This document shows positions 1 through 10,931 of a DNA stretch of 64,000 nt, piece by piece. This DNA comes from Cytidiella melzeri (taxonomy: Eukaryota > Basidiomycota > Agaricomycetes > Polyporales > Irpicaceae): the NCBI GenBank assembly GCA_022592445.1, contig JABYQR010000115.1, positions 53,198-117,197 of the forward strand, in the 5' to 3' direction. The translations under genes and the position numbers were made by a program. Numbering within the stretch: position 1 is the stretch's first letter; each line of letters opens with the position of its first letter. The notes beneath the pieces are model-generated. The model was not told the DNA's origin. It saw nothing but the letters and a program-made list of their open reading frames with translations, and made no database searches.

Positions 1-98
1 TCGTTATTGTTGACCGTGACTTGCGGTCTCGGCATTGCTTGCGTAACTGCAGCTATAATGGCTGCAATCAAGGCAGGATCAACCGCGGGTGTTGTCAT
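1..98 (-). CDS. Gypsy A2 gag, N-terminal fragment
   Basis: The ATG at 98 starts a frame beginning MTTPAVDPAL that stays open to the window edge and matches the start of gag at 26976 in the complete copy. It would be the capsid/nucleocapsid polyprotein of the retrotransposon. The same frame is open upstream of this ATG back to the tandem TAG TAG that ends ORF1 near 432, so the ATG may not be the true N-terminus of the translated product. Confidence 0.8.
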   Translation of the reverse strand, partial: MTTPAVDPALIAAIIAAVTQAMPRPQVTVNNN

Positions 99-431
99 TG
101 TGATGGGAGTAGTGATGGGATCGGGAATAATAGGGGTAACGTCTGGTGAAACCGGTGGGATTTCCAGTACGGCTAAACTGGTGTCAACTTCAATTTTTTC
201 CGGAACTCCGACTGTCGGCGGAATTTGACTGTTATCACAGGGTACGTAACCGGAGTATCGTTGTCCTTGTCTGAAATGACGAGAGACTACAAACTTTTGA
301 CTTCGATTCGGACACGGCTGCTGTTCGCAGACTTCGATATAGGCGTGATCTTCCTCGTTATCGTGACAGTCCTGACGATTGTCGGGATCGAAGACGTGGA
401 AAAGGTTATCGCACTCAATGATTGCTATCTA
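99..431 (-). other. Open, probably coding stretch between ORF1 and gag ATG
   Basis: About 110 codons are open in frame with both ORF1 and gag. They contain a cysteine-bearing segment (DCHDNEEDHAY, VCEQQPCPNR, GYVPCDN) followed by a proline/threonine-rich linker. Compared with 27000-27310 in element A, about 14 codon differences in the cysteine segment are synonymous and about 5 change the residue, which is the pattern of translated sequence. There is no ATG in the stretch. Confidence 0.6.
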
Positions 432-1151
432 CTACAAAGGAAGTTTCTCAAAGTATCCTCCGTCTGCTACAAATGCCACTCGGCTCGTGACTTCTGTTAA
501 CCTCTTACGCAATTGTGTGAAGTTGATCTGCCCTACTGACTGCAAGCCCCAGTTCAGTGCTTTGAGCTGGGCAGATGTGCGCGTGGAGAGTACTTCCTCC
601 GTGTGCTTGATGAGGTGTAGAAGTTTATCGTTGAGTAACAGGACTGACTTGACCTGTGAGCCGTTGCGGTCCCGGGTAAGCTCAATCAGGATCTTGAGGC
701 GTCTGGTGGTGGCCTCGATCTTCGGCTTGAGAATGCCGACTTGGTCCTTGATGGAAAACTTATGGAAGTCGAGTGTCACCGGTTTCTGCGCATCCGGTCG
801 AGGTGGTGCGGGTGCCCGAGCAATGCGGTCCTTGAGAGATGGTTTCTCAATGCGATTGGCGAGTGTTTGTGCGCGTTCCGTGCGTGCATGTTCCTTAATA
901 GACTCGTTGTCACGAGCAAACTTTTCGTGGTCGAAGGCTGGGAGTCTGGTGCAGAGAGGGTGATAGTGGGGACGACGTGAGACGTAGAAGACGATAGCTT
1001 CGAGGTCCTTCTCTGTATAGAGGCGAGGACGTCCTTGCTCACGTAGTTCTCGGCGAGCTTCAAAGAAGGACTCGGGTACGCGGCGACAAATGCGTATGTC
1101 CTTAGGCACTACAACCACGAAATGAGATGTAAGGTCAAAGGTCCGGGCCAA
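432..1151 (-). CDS. Gypsy A2 ORF1, methionine-free leader protein
   Basis: A ~230-aa ORF lies between the 5' LTR and gag. It has no methionine, so no AUG start is available; the conserved part begins at GTG-CCT-AAG-GAC (VPKD). A conserved C-terminal half includes KPVTLDFHKFS, VGILKPKIEA and ALNWGLQSVGQ, and the N-terminal half is basic. It is about 90% identical to ORF1 of element A (27372-28058) and clearly related to ORF1 of the separate family B. It ends in tandem TAG TAG. Function is unknown; the position before gag suggests a structural or RNA-binding accessory product. Confidence 0.7.
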   Translation of the reverse strand: MARTFDLTSHFVVVVPKDIRICRRVPESFFEARRELREQGRPRLYTEKDLEAIVFYVSRRPHYHPLCTRLPAFDHEKFARDNESIKEHARTERAQTLANRIEKPSLKDRIARAPAPPRPDAQKPVTLDFHKFSIKDQVGILKPKIEATTRRLKILIELTRDRNGSQVKSVLLLNDKLLHLIKHTEEVLSTRTSAQLKALNWGLQSVGQINFTQLRKRLTEVTSRVAFVADGGYFEKLPL

Positions 1152-1245
1152 TACAACGTACTGGTAAACCGGGTGGACTAAACTTTTTAAAACTTTTGGG
1201 GAATAGGGAAGTGTGCGTTTGCGCGACGTCCAGGCGAGCGTACGG

Positions 1246-1258
1246 AGATTCTACCTAA
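1246..1258 (-). promoter_or_regulatory. Self-priming primer-binding site of A2
   Basis: Immediately inside the 5' LTR the sense strand reads TTAGGTAGAATCT. Its 11 bases AGGTAGAATCT are the exact reverse complement of AGATTCTACCT in the LTR (1486-1476), about 30 bp downstream of the TATA box, i.e. at the expected 5' end of the RNA. This matches the Tf1/sushi self-priming arrangement rather than a tRNA primer. Confidence 0.7.
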
Positions 1259-1775
1259 TGTCAAGAGTACAACCAAACTCTGGGAAGAGCGAGGAAGTAA
1301 CGATAGGGGGAAAGGAACGACGAGCGAACTCGCGTGGACAATGACGACAAGGGAAAAGATGATGATGAGAAGTGAAGACCCAACGACGAGGGATCAGCCA
1401 ACAATGAGCTAAAGACCAGGTTATATTAGTACTGTGAAGGACTAGGTACAAGGTGGACGTCACCTAAAGACCAGGAGGTAGAATCTGAGGTCTTTAGGGA
1501 GCTACAGGGTGGGTTTATATACATCTCAGACAAGGACCCCTGGTACTGGGTCTGTACTCCTAACACTGCCGTGGGAATGTATGGTGTGCTATGGTGCAAT
1601 GTTCTACAATGTTCCACAATGTTCCAGCACCTTCTATGATCATGTGACTGGTCTGTCACATGTACTTGATCACATGCAGGCACCATGCGCCGTTGATAAG
1701 ATAAGATAAGGGAAATGGCTATTGATAAGATAAGATAAGAGAAACGAAAAGGAAAAAGTATGCATGTTCATGACA
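1259..1775 (-). repeat. 5' LTR of Gypsy A2 (517 bp)
   Basis: Bounded by TGTCA and TGACA and homologous along its length to the 504-bp LTRs of element A. In sense (minus) orientation it has two GATAAG triplet arrays (1724-1739 and 1695-1710), a TATATAA box near 1516 and a predicted transcript start near 1486. The last overlaps an 11-nt segment (1476-1486) complementary to the primer site at 1246-1256. Confidence 0.92.
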
Positions 1776-2186
1776 CTTTACCACAAAAGAGACAGGGTGA
1801 CTGTCCCAAAGACCATCTAAGTCACCATGATACACTATGAAACATGTGTCAGTGTGTGAGCAGTGCAAACAGAAGAAACAAAGAGCCTGACAGAGGCATA
1901 AATAGGGCTTTACTGGAAGGGGAATTTCAAGATTCACAATGCCATCAGTAAGGTTTTGTCCATTGTGTAGAAGTTGGATATACCAACATTTGTACTCTCT
2001 TGGATACTATACTATACTAAAATATGTACCCTCTTTATCATATCATTGTCCCATGCAGTTGCCTAGGATTACTATGTGTACCAGCTATTGATGAGGTTAC
2101 AAATCACCCAAGTCCCCCGCCGAGCTCTCGGTTTGCCGCCATCAGCCCGCGTCTAGCGGAGTTTCATTAGTGCTGGCAATTGGGTG
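1776..2186. other. No gene recognised
   Basis: AT-rich sequence between the A2 LTR and the left duplication arm. No supported ORF or repeat was seen. The arm homology starts abruptly at about 2187. Confidence 0.6.
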
Positions 2187-2187
2187 G

Positions 2188-3225
2188 GAGATTAACGTCA
2201 AGTGCTCGCATCGTTTACGTAGGCGTCGTTTTTGCTTTTTTTGGGGATTTCACTACACTTAACAGCTTACCGCTGTGCACAGCACTCGCTGTGGGATGTC
2301 TGGAGAGCCTCCTGACAGCGAAGAGTCCCCTGAGGGGTCTTCTGGCTTTTGCTTGAATCGAGATGGTGGTGGTTCCCCCTCCATCTTCGTCTCATCCTAT
2401 CTGTTGCTCCTTTGATTCCCAGCATAAATCACTCTCTGCCTGCGACCATGTCAGGATCTGTTGAGGCTTCTCGATGTCTGAGACGCTTATCTCTTTCCAT
2501 GCCTTTGATTATATCTGTCGGTATTGACCGGGACCTCGGGCCTCAGGCTCCATCAAGTGAAGTGATGTATTTATTCTGTGAGACAGCAGGTGCCACTAAC
2601 CTTCGCAAAGAGCAGAAGACGTGTTCAGTTCAAAGTTGAGCATCGGTGCTCAGGACGGTACGTCTGAAATGTCATCGCGCAGTCGACAGCATACTTTCCA
2701 CGACCTTGAGAAGGATATTACTATCTGACGGAGACGAGATATGTTGCGAGGATTACCGTGACGACAACGATGATTCCCAGGATACACGCTAGGAGAGAAG
2801 CATCAAGCCTCAAGCGGTTTTGAGACCGTCAATGCGCCAGAATCCAGGATACAAACGTACGCTCGATATATAACCAACAATCACGGCGGGGAGATCATTC
2901 ACCTTATTCAGGACAGTAGCAGCGAATGTGTACGTGCATTGAGGTCCTTTTGGAATTGATTGGTCACGTCGTACTAGTAGCTGCCAGTGACCCGCAACCT
3001 CAAAAAAACAGATTCATATTATGTACCATTAGCTGAGTACATATAGCTCAGAGTGGCACCAGGCCGCCATTGAGTACAACAAGCGTAACCGTCCGTAGGC
3101 TCGTAGGGAGGTGTCGCAGTCACCAGCGCATAATACTAGTAGTACGGAACAAAGCATAGCGTGAGGGTGAAAATCGATGGACGAAAGAACAGTGCCCGTT
3201 CCAAGCTACAGTCGGACTTGTGAGT
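2188..3225. other. 3' flank of short FunK1 gene; no gene
   Basis: No convincing ORF. The part from about 2650 to 3180 resembles the 3' flank of the neighbouring FunK1 gene (5080-5500), including a block near 3131-3170 with tactagtagtacgg and aaagcatagc that recurs at 5413 and 9029. It is therefore a duplicated FunK1 downstream region. Confidence 0.55.
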
Positions 3226-4511
3226 CTAGAAACCTTCGAACGTCGCCAACAGCTTCTCGCATGTGATCAAGCCACCAGAGGTCTCAAACGTTCCGAACGA
3301 ATTCTTCAGCTCCTTCGAGTCCTTGCTTTGCATCGGCTTTTGTAAAAAAACGTGGCTATCATAGAAGGGTTCCTTGAACGCCACGAGCCAACCGCGTAGG
3401 TGCTCAAAAAGCGGAGAGAGACGGTTAGACATGAATCTTTTGTCATGAGTGAGCAAAGCCAACTTCTTGCAAGCAATCTGCTCGTATGTTCCAAATTCCC
3501 ATGTCGTCCGTTCGGCGTCACGAACTTTTGCATACTTGTCGGGAGAATTGGGGTCCGCATTCTTGATAGCGCACCACAAGGTTACCCAAAACACAGACTC
3601 GTAATCATGTCTGACACAATTAATGACACGCTCGCACTCGCTGTCCATCTCCTCGGCCGCCTGCATGTCCTGAATCAATTCGAGAGCCATAAAGGACAAT
3701 GTTCCAGTCCGATGGCGCGGCGTAGCTTCGATGGGAAATCCATTCTCGTCCAAACCAACTCCGGAATCGATGTCAACAAGAACAAAGTAGTCCTCTGCAC
3801 CGCGTTTCTGGTACATGATGTTGCCTTCGCTGACGTCGCAATGCAGAATCAATCCCTTGTAACGCAAATCATGAATACCTGCGTAGTTCCGGTTAGATCC
3901 TAGCGTGGATGGACAAGTAACTGCTCACACGTAATTATTTGCTTCGCCATCGTGATGAGACAGTTGGGAGCCTGCACAAGTTTCTCAGACAAAGGAGTGT
4001 AATGGTTTATGAGGAGGCAGCGAGAAACGCGGTCTTCATCTGGGTGCGGAGCCGCATCGAAGAGCGGACGAATATCGCATGACAGATGCCAGAGGTCCTT
4101 GATTTTCGCGAGCTCAGGTGCGTGATCGAGTCGGCGAGCGGTGGTAGCGTCCACGTTGTGCTCTTGAACCAGCTTGAGAAGGCGCACAATGATCCTGGAG
4201 GGCGGAACATATCTAGCCGTTTGAATTGGAGCCTTGCCAAATGTATAGAGCTCTTTGGCAATGGCTTCGTCTTGAAGGAAGACAGGTCCATCCTTCCTGT
4301 CCGGATCGACGCCGCACGTGATTTGCAGCCAATGAGGGCCAGAGACGGTCGCTGTAAACTCGGCCACGTCCTCTTTTACGCCAGTGTCCTCACTTTCTTT
4401 TGTTTGGCCAGGGCGAGCTATTGTATGCATCACGGTGATAATTTCCTTGACGCGAGAGTTTTGCGATTTACTAGGCGTAACGGGAGGGCGAATGCTGGTA
4501 GTGCTAGGCAT
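3226..4511 (-). CDS. FunK1-like protein without N-lobe (411 aa), arm 1
   Basis: Two exons, 4511-3929 and 3878-3226, flank a 50-bp intron (gtgagc to acgcag); spliced length is 1236 nt. The first ~135 residues match the N-terminus of the neighbouring FunK1. The protein then jumps directly to the region before the kinase C-lobe (KDLWHLS), so the N-lobe with the VIVK lysine is absent. The catalytic loop reads HCDVSEGN (residues 207-214) instead of HRDISEGN, and the metal-binding motif is DID instead of DFD. The FunK1 signature RTGTLSFMA is kept. An active kinase is unlikely; it may be a pseudokinase or regulatory partner. The copy at 56972-58257 is almost identical, with exon 2 identical in protein. 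Confidence 0.85.
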
Positions 4512-4682
4512 GACGATGGCATGCTATGGTTTGAGTGAAAGAGGAGGGAGGAATCAGGGATGGCTGCGCTCACAGGCTATGAATTACCCACAACGTGCTC
4601 ACTAGTTTGCGCCAACTGCAGGAGATCACGAAAGCAGTCCTCGTTGTATTGCAATGGCCATGGAAATTTGAAAAGACAGCAG

Positions 4683-4705
4683 CTGCCTATTTAGGCAGAA
4701 GCTAA
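4683..4705 (-). promoter_or_regulatory. Shared FunK1 promoter module, locus 1
   Basis: The sense strand reads TTAGCTTCTGCCTAAATAGGCAG about 175 bp upstream of the ATG at 4511. The same CTAAATAGGCAG core with a following CTGTCTTTTCAA lies at the same distance upstream of the 782-aa gene and, with changes, of the third copy. The core is AT-rich and TATA-like, and its conservation across paralogues suggests the core promoter. Confidence 0.45.
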
Positions 4706-4899
4706 ACACCCACGTTGATCCGATTCGGCAGCAACCGAGTCTGTGGCCACACGTGGCAATGAGCCACCGCAATGTATTGCGAAATGTGAGGGCAGAGGAC
4801 CAAGGCCAACCTCTCAACGTCACGGTACGCACATATGCAAGATCACCTTTTAATCCTGATTCGATAGGTTGGTAGCACCCCACTGACTTACTCCGAGTC

Positions 4900-5513
4900 C
4901 TACCTAAGGCTACCTCAATGTAACGCCTTCACCAGGTCCCGATGCTCGACTCATTCCATTGCAGCTCGTCGACTGTGCATGTGCACTCTTCGCAGACTAT
5001 GGCCTTCTCTAGCTGTCGCAGCTGAGGGCGAGGCGTGTTGATCTTCGAGAGGCAGACCTTTGCGAGTGTAGACGGGCGTTCAGCCTGAGCCTTTGTGCCT
5101 CAGGTCTTTAGCCATGGCGACAAAGACTAGAATGCACGCTGCGAGTGGAGCATCAAGAGGCTCGGAGTTTTCTGATGCGCTCATCTCCAGAGTACAAGGT
5201 ACACTCGATGTATAGCGACTCGGAGTCACGGTCGAGGTTGACGTTACTCGAGACGGTAGCAGCAAATGTGCGGTGGTCACGCCATAGTAGCAGTGGTGTT
5301 CAGTAAGAGCAGGTTGAATTCTTGTACTAGTAGCACAGATAAATCACGTCGGCACCAGGCCGTCAACAAGTACATAGGATTGAAGTAGAGGTGTTGCGAT
5401 CACCAGCGTATAATACTAGTAGCACGGAATAAAGCATAGCATGAGGGTGAAAATGATGGGGGAGAGAAGAATACCCGTTACTGTATTGCAGGTAAGTAAT
5501 CTGATGTTGAAAA
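4900..5513. other. FunK1 intergenic region; no gene
   Basis: No supported ORF. It contains the 3' flank of the 782-aa gene, with tactagtagcacgg and aaagcatagc at 5413-5445, a block repeated downstream of all FunK1 copies and likely to hold the 3' UTR and polyadenylation region. Confidence 0.5.
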
Positions 5514-7965
5514 TTAGAAACCTTCGAACGTCGTCAACAGCTTCTCGTATGTGATCAAACCACCGGAGGTCTCAAACGTGTCGAACGAATTCTTGAGTTC
5601 CTCCGCGCTTTGTATCGGCACCGTTGCTGACATCATGGCGCTCATGTAGAAGGGTCCCTTGAAAGCCACAAGCCAAGAGCGTAGGTGCTCGAAGAGCGGA
5701 GAGAGGCGTAGGGCCATGGAATTTATATGTTTCCAGAGCAAGCCCAGCTTATTGTTAGCTATCTGCTTGTACGTTCCAAATTCCCAAGTAGCCAGCTCGG
5801 CGTTGCGAGCCTTTGCATAATCGTCGGGCGAATTGGGGTCCGCAATCTTGATAGCGCACCACAAGGTTACCCAAAAGACGGACTCGTAATCATGTTTGAC
5901 ACAGTGGATGACACGCTTGCACTGGCTGCCCATCGCCTCGGCGTTATGCATGTCCTCAACCAATTCAGTGGCCATGAAGGGTAAAGTTCCAGTCCGGTGG
6001 CGCGCCGTAGCTCCCTTGGGAAATCCATTCTCGTCCACGAATACCGCCAGATCGAAGTCGATGAGAATAAAGCGATCCTCTCCATTACGGTTCTGGTACA
6101 TTATGTTGCCTTCGCTGATGTCGCGATGCAAAATAAACCCCTTGTACCGTAAATCACGGATACCTGCAGAGTTCCAATTAGATCGTGACATGAATGGATA
6201 ACTAACATGCTTACAGGTGATGAGTTGCTTGGCCATCTCCATGAGAGAATCGGGAGCCTGCACAAGTTTCTCAGATAGAGGAGTGTATCGATCCATCACG
6301 AGGCAGCGAAGAACGCGGTCGTTGTCTGGGTCCGGAGCCGTGGCAAGCAGCTTGCGAATACCGCTCGACAGATGCCAGAGGTCCTTGGACTTCAGGAATT
6401 CAGGCACATGCTCAATACCAAGCTTGCGAGCATGCTCCACTATATCGTATTCAGAAGTCCGCTTGATGTATTGCTGAGACACCTTGACGATGACGCGACC
6501 ACCACCGGCCGCGGACGTAGTCCCTTCATAAATCGTCGTCCTTCGACCAACGAGAGCGTACTGAGAGTAGACATGTTTGCCAAGAGTGACAATGAAGGGC
6601 ACGTTCTTCTCCTTGTCCTCGTCCGTGGAGAGATCGATCGTATGCTCCTTCAGGCTCCTGATCGGAAAGGCGGAGGGGTGGGGCTTGGTTGTGGGTGGGG
6701 TAATAACGTGAGCGGGAATAGCGCCGAACTGTTCAGCATCACAGTAGGCGAGAGCGACGAAGATGGCTGCAACTCGTTCAAAGTCGGTAATGAGGGACAA
6801 CTTCTCCCTATTCACGCCCGCGTCGGGGCACGTACGGACGATACCAGAAGCGTCGAAGTACCAAAGCGAGATGAGTTCATCTCGGAAAATGACACCAATA
6901 TTGTGCATGCGTGTTCCACGCGTCGAGCCAAGCATTTCGAGCGCATATCCGCCAAGCTGAATCTCGGCGTCCGTAGTGGTAGAGCTCTTCCGGGATGGCC
7001 TGTCAGAAGATCCGCCAGATTGCGTAGCACCTTTAGTTTTCTTTGCCGGTCTCGCAGAGACCAATGCTTCCGAGCCACGAGAACGCTTGGAGCCAGTCGA
7101 CGCCGTCTCAGCCACCTCGGCGTTTGCCATCTCCTCGACCTCCTCGACCTCCTCAACGTTCTCAACCTCCGCAACCTCTGCAGCCTCCGCGACTTCCTCC
7201 GACTGGGTAGTAGTACAAGCAACCTAAAGCATGCGTCAGTAACGCGAACAAGTAGCGACAAGAAAGGACGCTGACCTCGGGTGAAGCACTGCATTTCTGC
7301 TGCTGTCGCTTGTGTCGCTCGACGTTGAGCTTCGGCTTGATTGGCCCGCTGTACTTCAGCTCCACGCACATCAAGGCCGCAGCCCATTCGACACCGTGCT
7401 TGCCGATACCCTTCGTGTGCTTCATCTCTCCTATACGAGAAGCGAGGATGTCTGGTTTACGTTTCGCCGCCAAGCTGTCCTGCTCTGCTAGCCTGCGCAT
7501 ATACTTCGGATCGTTTCTGTAGAATTGGATGTCGTCAATGGGCGGGCGGGAGGCGATGTCGTCCATGTGGAGCTCTTGAACCAGCTTGAGTACGCGCATG
7601 ATGATGTTGGAAAGTGGGACATATCGAGCCGTTTCGAGTGTTACCTCGCAGAAGGCGTCGAGCTCTTTGGCAATGACTTCGTCATCGAAGAAGGAGTTCT
7701 TCGTAATGAAGGCGACCCATCGATCCATCTTGTCGGCATCGACGCCACACACGGCGTGCAGCCAATTGGAGACAGAGACGTTCTCGGTAAACTTGGCCAT
7801 GTCCTCCTTCACCTGAGGGTCCACGCTTTCTTTCGTGTGGCTGGTAGAAACTGTACTGGAGTGGCTGGTGCGAGCTGGTGTCTGCGTCATACTGCTAAGA
7901 TCCTCAACGCGAGAGTGCCGCGGTTTACTAGGCGTGACGGGAGGGCCACTGTTGGGAGTAGGCAT
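5514..7965 (-). CDS. FunK1 family protein kinase (782 aa), arm 1
   Basis: Three exons, 7965-7276, 7223-6215 and 6163-5514, with introns of 52 and 51 bp; the second intron is a multiple of three without a stop, so it can be missed. It starts MPTPNSGPPVTPSKP. Residues 1-230 form a FunK1 N-terminal region, followed by an acidic Glu/Val run (about 240-262), a basic KRSRG/PAKKTK segment and a kinase domain. The domain has a lysine in VIVK (about 477), catalytic HRDISEGN (Asp about 581), DFD (Asp about 602) and RTGTLPFMA. FunK1 kinases are a fungal expansion of mostly unknown substrates. All catalytic residues are present, so it is probably active. Confidence 0.92.
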
Positions 7966-8127
7966 AGTGATGACACGTTGTGGTTGAGTGAGAGGTAGGA
8001 GGAGCGAGAGAGAGCCGCACTCACCAGTTATAAACAAGTCACAACGTGGCCGGTAATTTGCGGCGGCCACCGGAGATTGCGAAAGCAGACCTCGTTGCTG
8101 AACAATGGGGTTTTGGTTGAAAAGACA

Positions 8128-8158
8128 GCAACTGCCTATTTAGGAAGTAGCTAAACCC
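8128..8158 (-). promoter_or_regulatory. Shared FunK1 promoter module, locus 2
   Basis: About 170 bp upstream of the ATG at 7965 the sense strand has TTTAGCTACTTCCTAAATAG followed by GCAGTTGCTG. The same block and spacing occur at locus 1 (4683-4705), locus 3 (11090-11118) and both genes of the right arm. Confidence 0.45.
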
Positions 8159-8369
8159 ATGTGTTGATCCGAACGCCCGGCAGCAGCAATCTCACACTGG
8201 ATCTGTGGTCATGAAAACACGCGTCAAGATGGCAATGCCACGCACGCCCTCAACATGTACAGCACGCCAACGACATTTCAGCACCATACGACCTTGATAC
8301 GGGCCGAATCGATACACTCTGAGTCAGCATAAGGGTGGTCGGCTCTCGCAGGAAAGGGACGGAAGCAAT

Positions 8370-9095
8370 GAGTGAAGCCCCGCAGGACAACGCTAGTACG
8401 AACCGTGTCCCCATTCGCCGGTGCTGCTTGCTCTCTCCACACCGAAAGCAGCCAGCGGTATGCACTTGTGTCTTGCTTCAACGGTGCCGGATGAACGACC
8501 TGCATCCATGAATGGTACGATTGTAGGCCCGCAATCAGATAAAGCTCGGTACCACTGATATCGATAGTCCTCAACACCTGACACCAAGCCAATGCGAACA
8601 GCCAACTGAGAGGCAATTTACAGATCTTGAGGAGGAATGGTTGGTCAAAGTAATAGTACTAGATTTCTTGCGTTTTCTTCTGAGCACCATCCCGTCTGGG
8701 CTGCTGTTTCGTCGCCAGTAAACATGGTCTTTTCGAACCCCTCATGACTCCGCCGGTTCTATCACCATCAAATGTGTGTACATCATTTTTAGGGACTGGG
8801 AGTCTACTATATTCACATGTTTGAAAACATTGGTAGCGTGGGTGTATGTGTGGTCCCACGAACTAGTTTGCACGCATTAGTAGTTGGGTTCAGCCAGAGG
8901 AGCAGATTCATTATATCCCGTACTAGTAGTACATTGAATCCAGTTGGCATGTCATCAAATACATCAAGCAAAAGAATTTGTGAAGATTGAAGGGGAGGCG
9001 TCGCGGTCGCTAATTTATACTACTAGTAGTACGGAGCAAAGCATAGCATGAGGGCTAAGTCGGTGGACGAGAGAAGAGCGAACATCAGTCTCGCT
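8370..9095. other. No gene recognised; spacer beyond arm 1
   Basis: A minus-strand ORF at 8278-8616 crosses the arm boundary but has no recognisable motif, and its C-terminal part lies in duplicated non-coding sequence. The end of the stretch (9029-9060) is the conserved 3' block of the third FunK1 copy. Confidence 0.5.
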
Positions 9096-10931
9096 TTAAA
9101 ACCCGTCAAACGTCGTCAACAGCTTCTCGTATGTGACCAAACCATCAAAGGTCTCAAAGGTCTCGAATGAATGCTTGATCTCCTCTTGGCTTTGTGTTGG
9201 TGTCATGTCTGACATCATGGCGCTGATGGCGAAGGGTTGCTTAAAAGCGACGATCCAGCTGCGTAGGTGCTCGAAGAGCGGAGAGAGACGTACGGCCCTG
9301 AAAGTTTTATGTTTCCAGAGCAAACTCAGCTTCTGGCAAGCAATCTGCTCGTACGTTCCAAATTCCCATGTAGCCAGTTCGTCGTCGCGAGCCTTTGCAT
9401 ACTTGTCGGGCGAGTTAGGGTCCGCAATCTTGATAGCGCACCACAAGGATACCCAAAAGACAGACTCGTAATCGTGTCTGACACAGTGGATGACACGCTC
9501 GCACTGGCTATCCATCCCCTCGGCCACCTGCATGTCCTCAATCAATTCAAAAGCCATGAACGCTAAAGTTCCAGTGCGACGGCGCGACGTGGGTTCTTTA
9601 GGAAATCCATTCTCGGCCAGAACGACTCCCAGATCGAAGTCGATAAGAACGAAGCAGTCCTCTCCACCGCGGTTCTGGTACATGATGTTGCCTTCGCTGA
9701 TGTCGCGATGCAGAATCAGCCCCTTGTACCGCAGATCATGGATACCTGCGTAGTTCGGTTAGATCACAGTGTGATCGGACAAGTGACATGCTTACACGTG
9801 AGTATTTGTTTGGCCATCGTGATCAGAGAATTGGGAGCCTGCCCAAGTTTCACAGACAAAGGTGTGTAATGATCCATCACGAGGCAGCGAAAAACGCGGT
9901 GGTGGTCTGGGCTCGGAGCCGGATCGAAGGGCTTACGAATATCGCTTGAGAGATGCCGGAGGTCCTTGAGCTTCAGGAGATCAGGTACGTGAGCAAGACC
10001 ATGTTTGCGAGCAGTGACTCGAACGATTAGCGACGATGACAGGATGCTCACCTCAGTTGAAGCACTGTATGCCTGCTGCTGTCGCTTGTATCGCTTGAGG
10101 GATAACTTCTCCCTATTCGAGCCCACGTCGAGGCACGTACGGACAATACTAGACGCGTCGAGGCACCATAGCGAAATGAGTTCATCTGGGAAGATGACGC
10201 CAGAATTGTGCAAGCGTGTTCCATTCGTCGAGCCAACCATTTCGAGAGCATAGCTGCCAAGCTGAGGCTCGGCGTCTGGAGTGGTAGAGCCTCTGAAGTT
10301 CCAGAATGGTTTGTCGTAAGATCCGCCATGTTGTGTCACACTTTTGTTTTTCTTGGCCGGTCTCAATAATACCAACGCTTCCCAACCACGAGGACGCTTG
10401 GAACCAGTCGACGCCGTCTCAGCCACTTCAGCGTTGTCCATCTTCTCGACCTCCTCGACCTTCGTGACCTGTGCAGCCTCCACATCTTCTTCCAACTGGG
10501 TGGTATTACAGGCGTTATTCTCAAAGCCAGGACTGGCAGCAGATAGAACTTGTGAGACAGGGGTGAGGACCTCAAGAATGGGTGAGTAACATGAACTAGG
10601 ATTGACAAGATAGGGCGCTGACCTCGGGTGAATCACCGCATGCCTGCTGCTGCCGCTTTTCGCTCGAAGTTAGGCTTCTACTTTGTCGGTGCGCTCTCCT
10701 TCAGCTCCACGCACAGCAATGCCGCGCTCCGTTTGACACTGTGCGTACCGCTACCCTTCATCTCTCCTATACGAGAAGCGAGGATGTCCACGCTTTCTTT
10801 CGTGCAGACGGTGGCGTCTGTACCAGAGTGGCAGATGCGAGATGGTGTCTGCATCATACTGCTAAGATATTCAACGCGAGAGTTTCGCGATTTACTGGCG
10901 TGACCGAAAGGCATTTGCTGGAAGTAGGCAT
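9096..10931 (-). pseudogene. Third FunK1 copy, rearranged and broken
   Basis: The C-terminal exon (about 9754-9096) is intact and keeps HRDISEGN, DFD and RTGTLAFMA. Upstream, the middle of the protein is lost: after NREKLSL the frame runs into a duplicated piece of the exon 1/intron 1 junction (KRQQQ..SAS..EVS) and then rejoins at RKHGLAHVP, removing the N-lobe. The N-terminal exon (from the ATG at 10931) has a frameshift just after MPTS and a deletion between KESVD and ILASRIGEM. It is more diverged than the two arms, so it is an older tandem duplicate. Confidence 0.82.

Larger units (their letters stand above)
1..1775 (-). mobile_element. Gypsy element A2, 5' part, truncated by window edge
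   Basis: This is a second copy of the Gypsy family found complete at 21452-28701. It carries, in minus-strand order, a 5' LTR (1775-1259), a self-priming type primer site, the methionine-free ORF1 and the first 98 bases of gag. The rest lies left of the window. ORF1 and gag share one reading frame here, whereas the complete copy has a 1-nt deletion between them. The target-site duplication cannot be read because one end is missing. Confidence 0.93.
2187..8369 (+). repeat. Left arm of ~6.2 kb inverted duplication
   Basis: This block reappears as its reverse complement at 53111-59300 (6183 versus 6190 bp). The outer limit is at GGAGATTAAC (2187) and the inner limit at GGAAGCAAT (8369), where similarity stops abruptly on both sides. 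Identity by eye is in the high nineties. The arm contains a 411-aa FunK1-like gene, a 782-aa FunK1 kinase, their promoters and 3' regions. The spacer between the arms is about 44.7 kb and holds every complete retrotransposon of the window. Confidence 0.95.

Noticed and set aside
380..440. Intron removing the TAG TAG between ORF1 and gag in A2
   Set aside because: A GTAGTA donor and a CAG acceptor 64 bp later exist, but splicing them would shift the frame away from the conserved cysteine segment in both copies.
8278..8616. Small gene on the minus strand
   Set aside because: No motif, crosses the duplication boundary, and its mirror in the right arm is not open over the same length.
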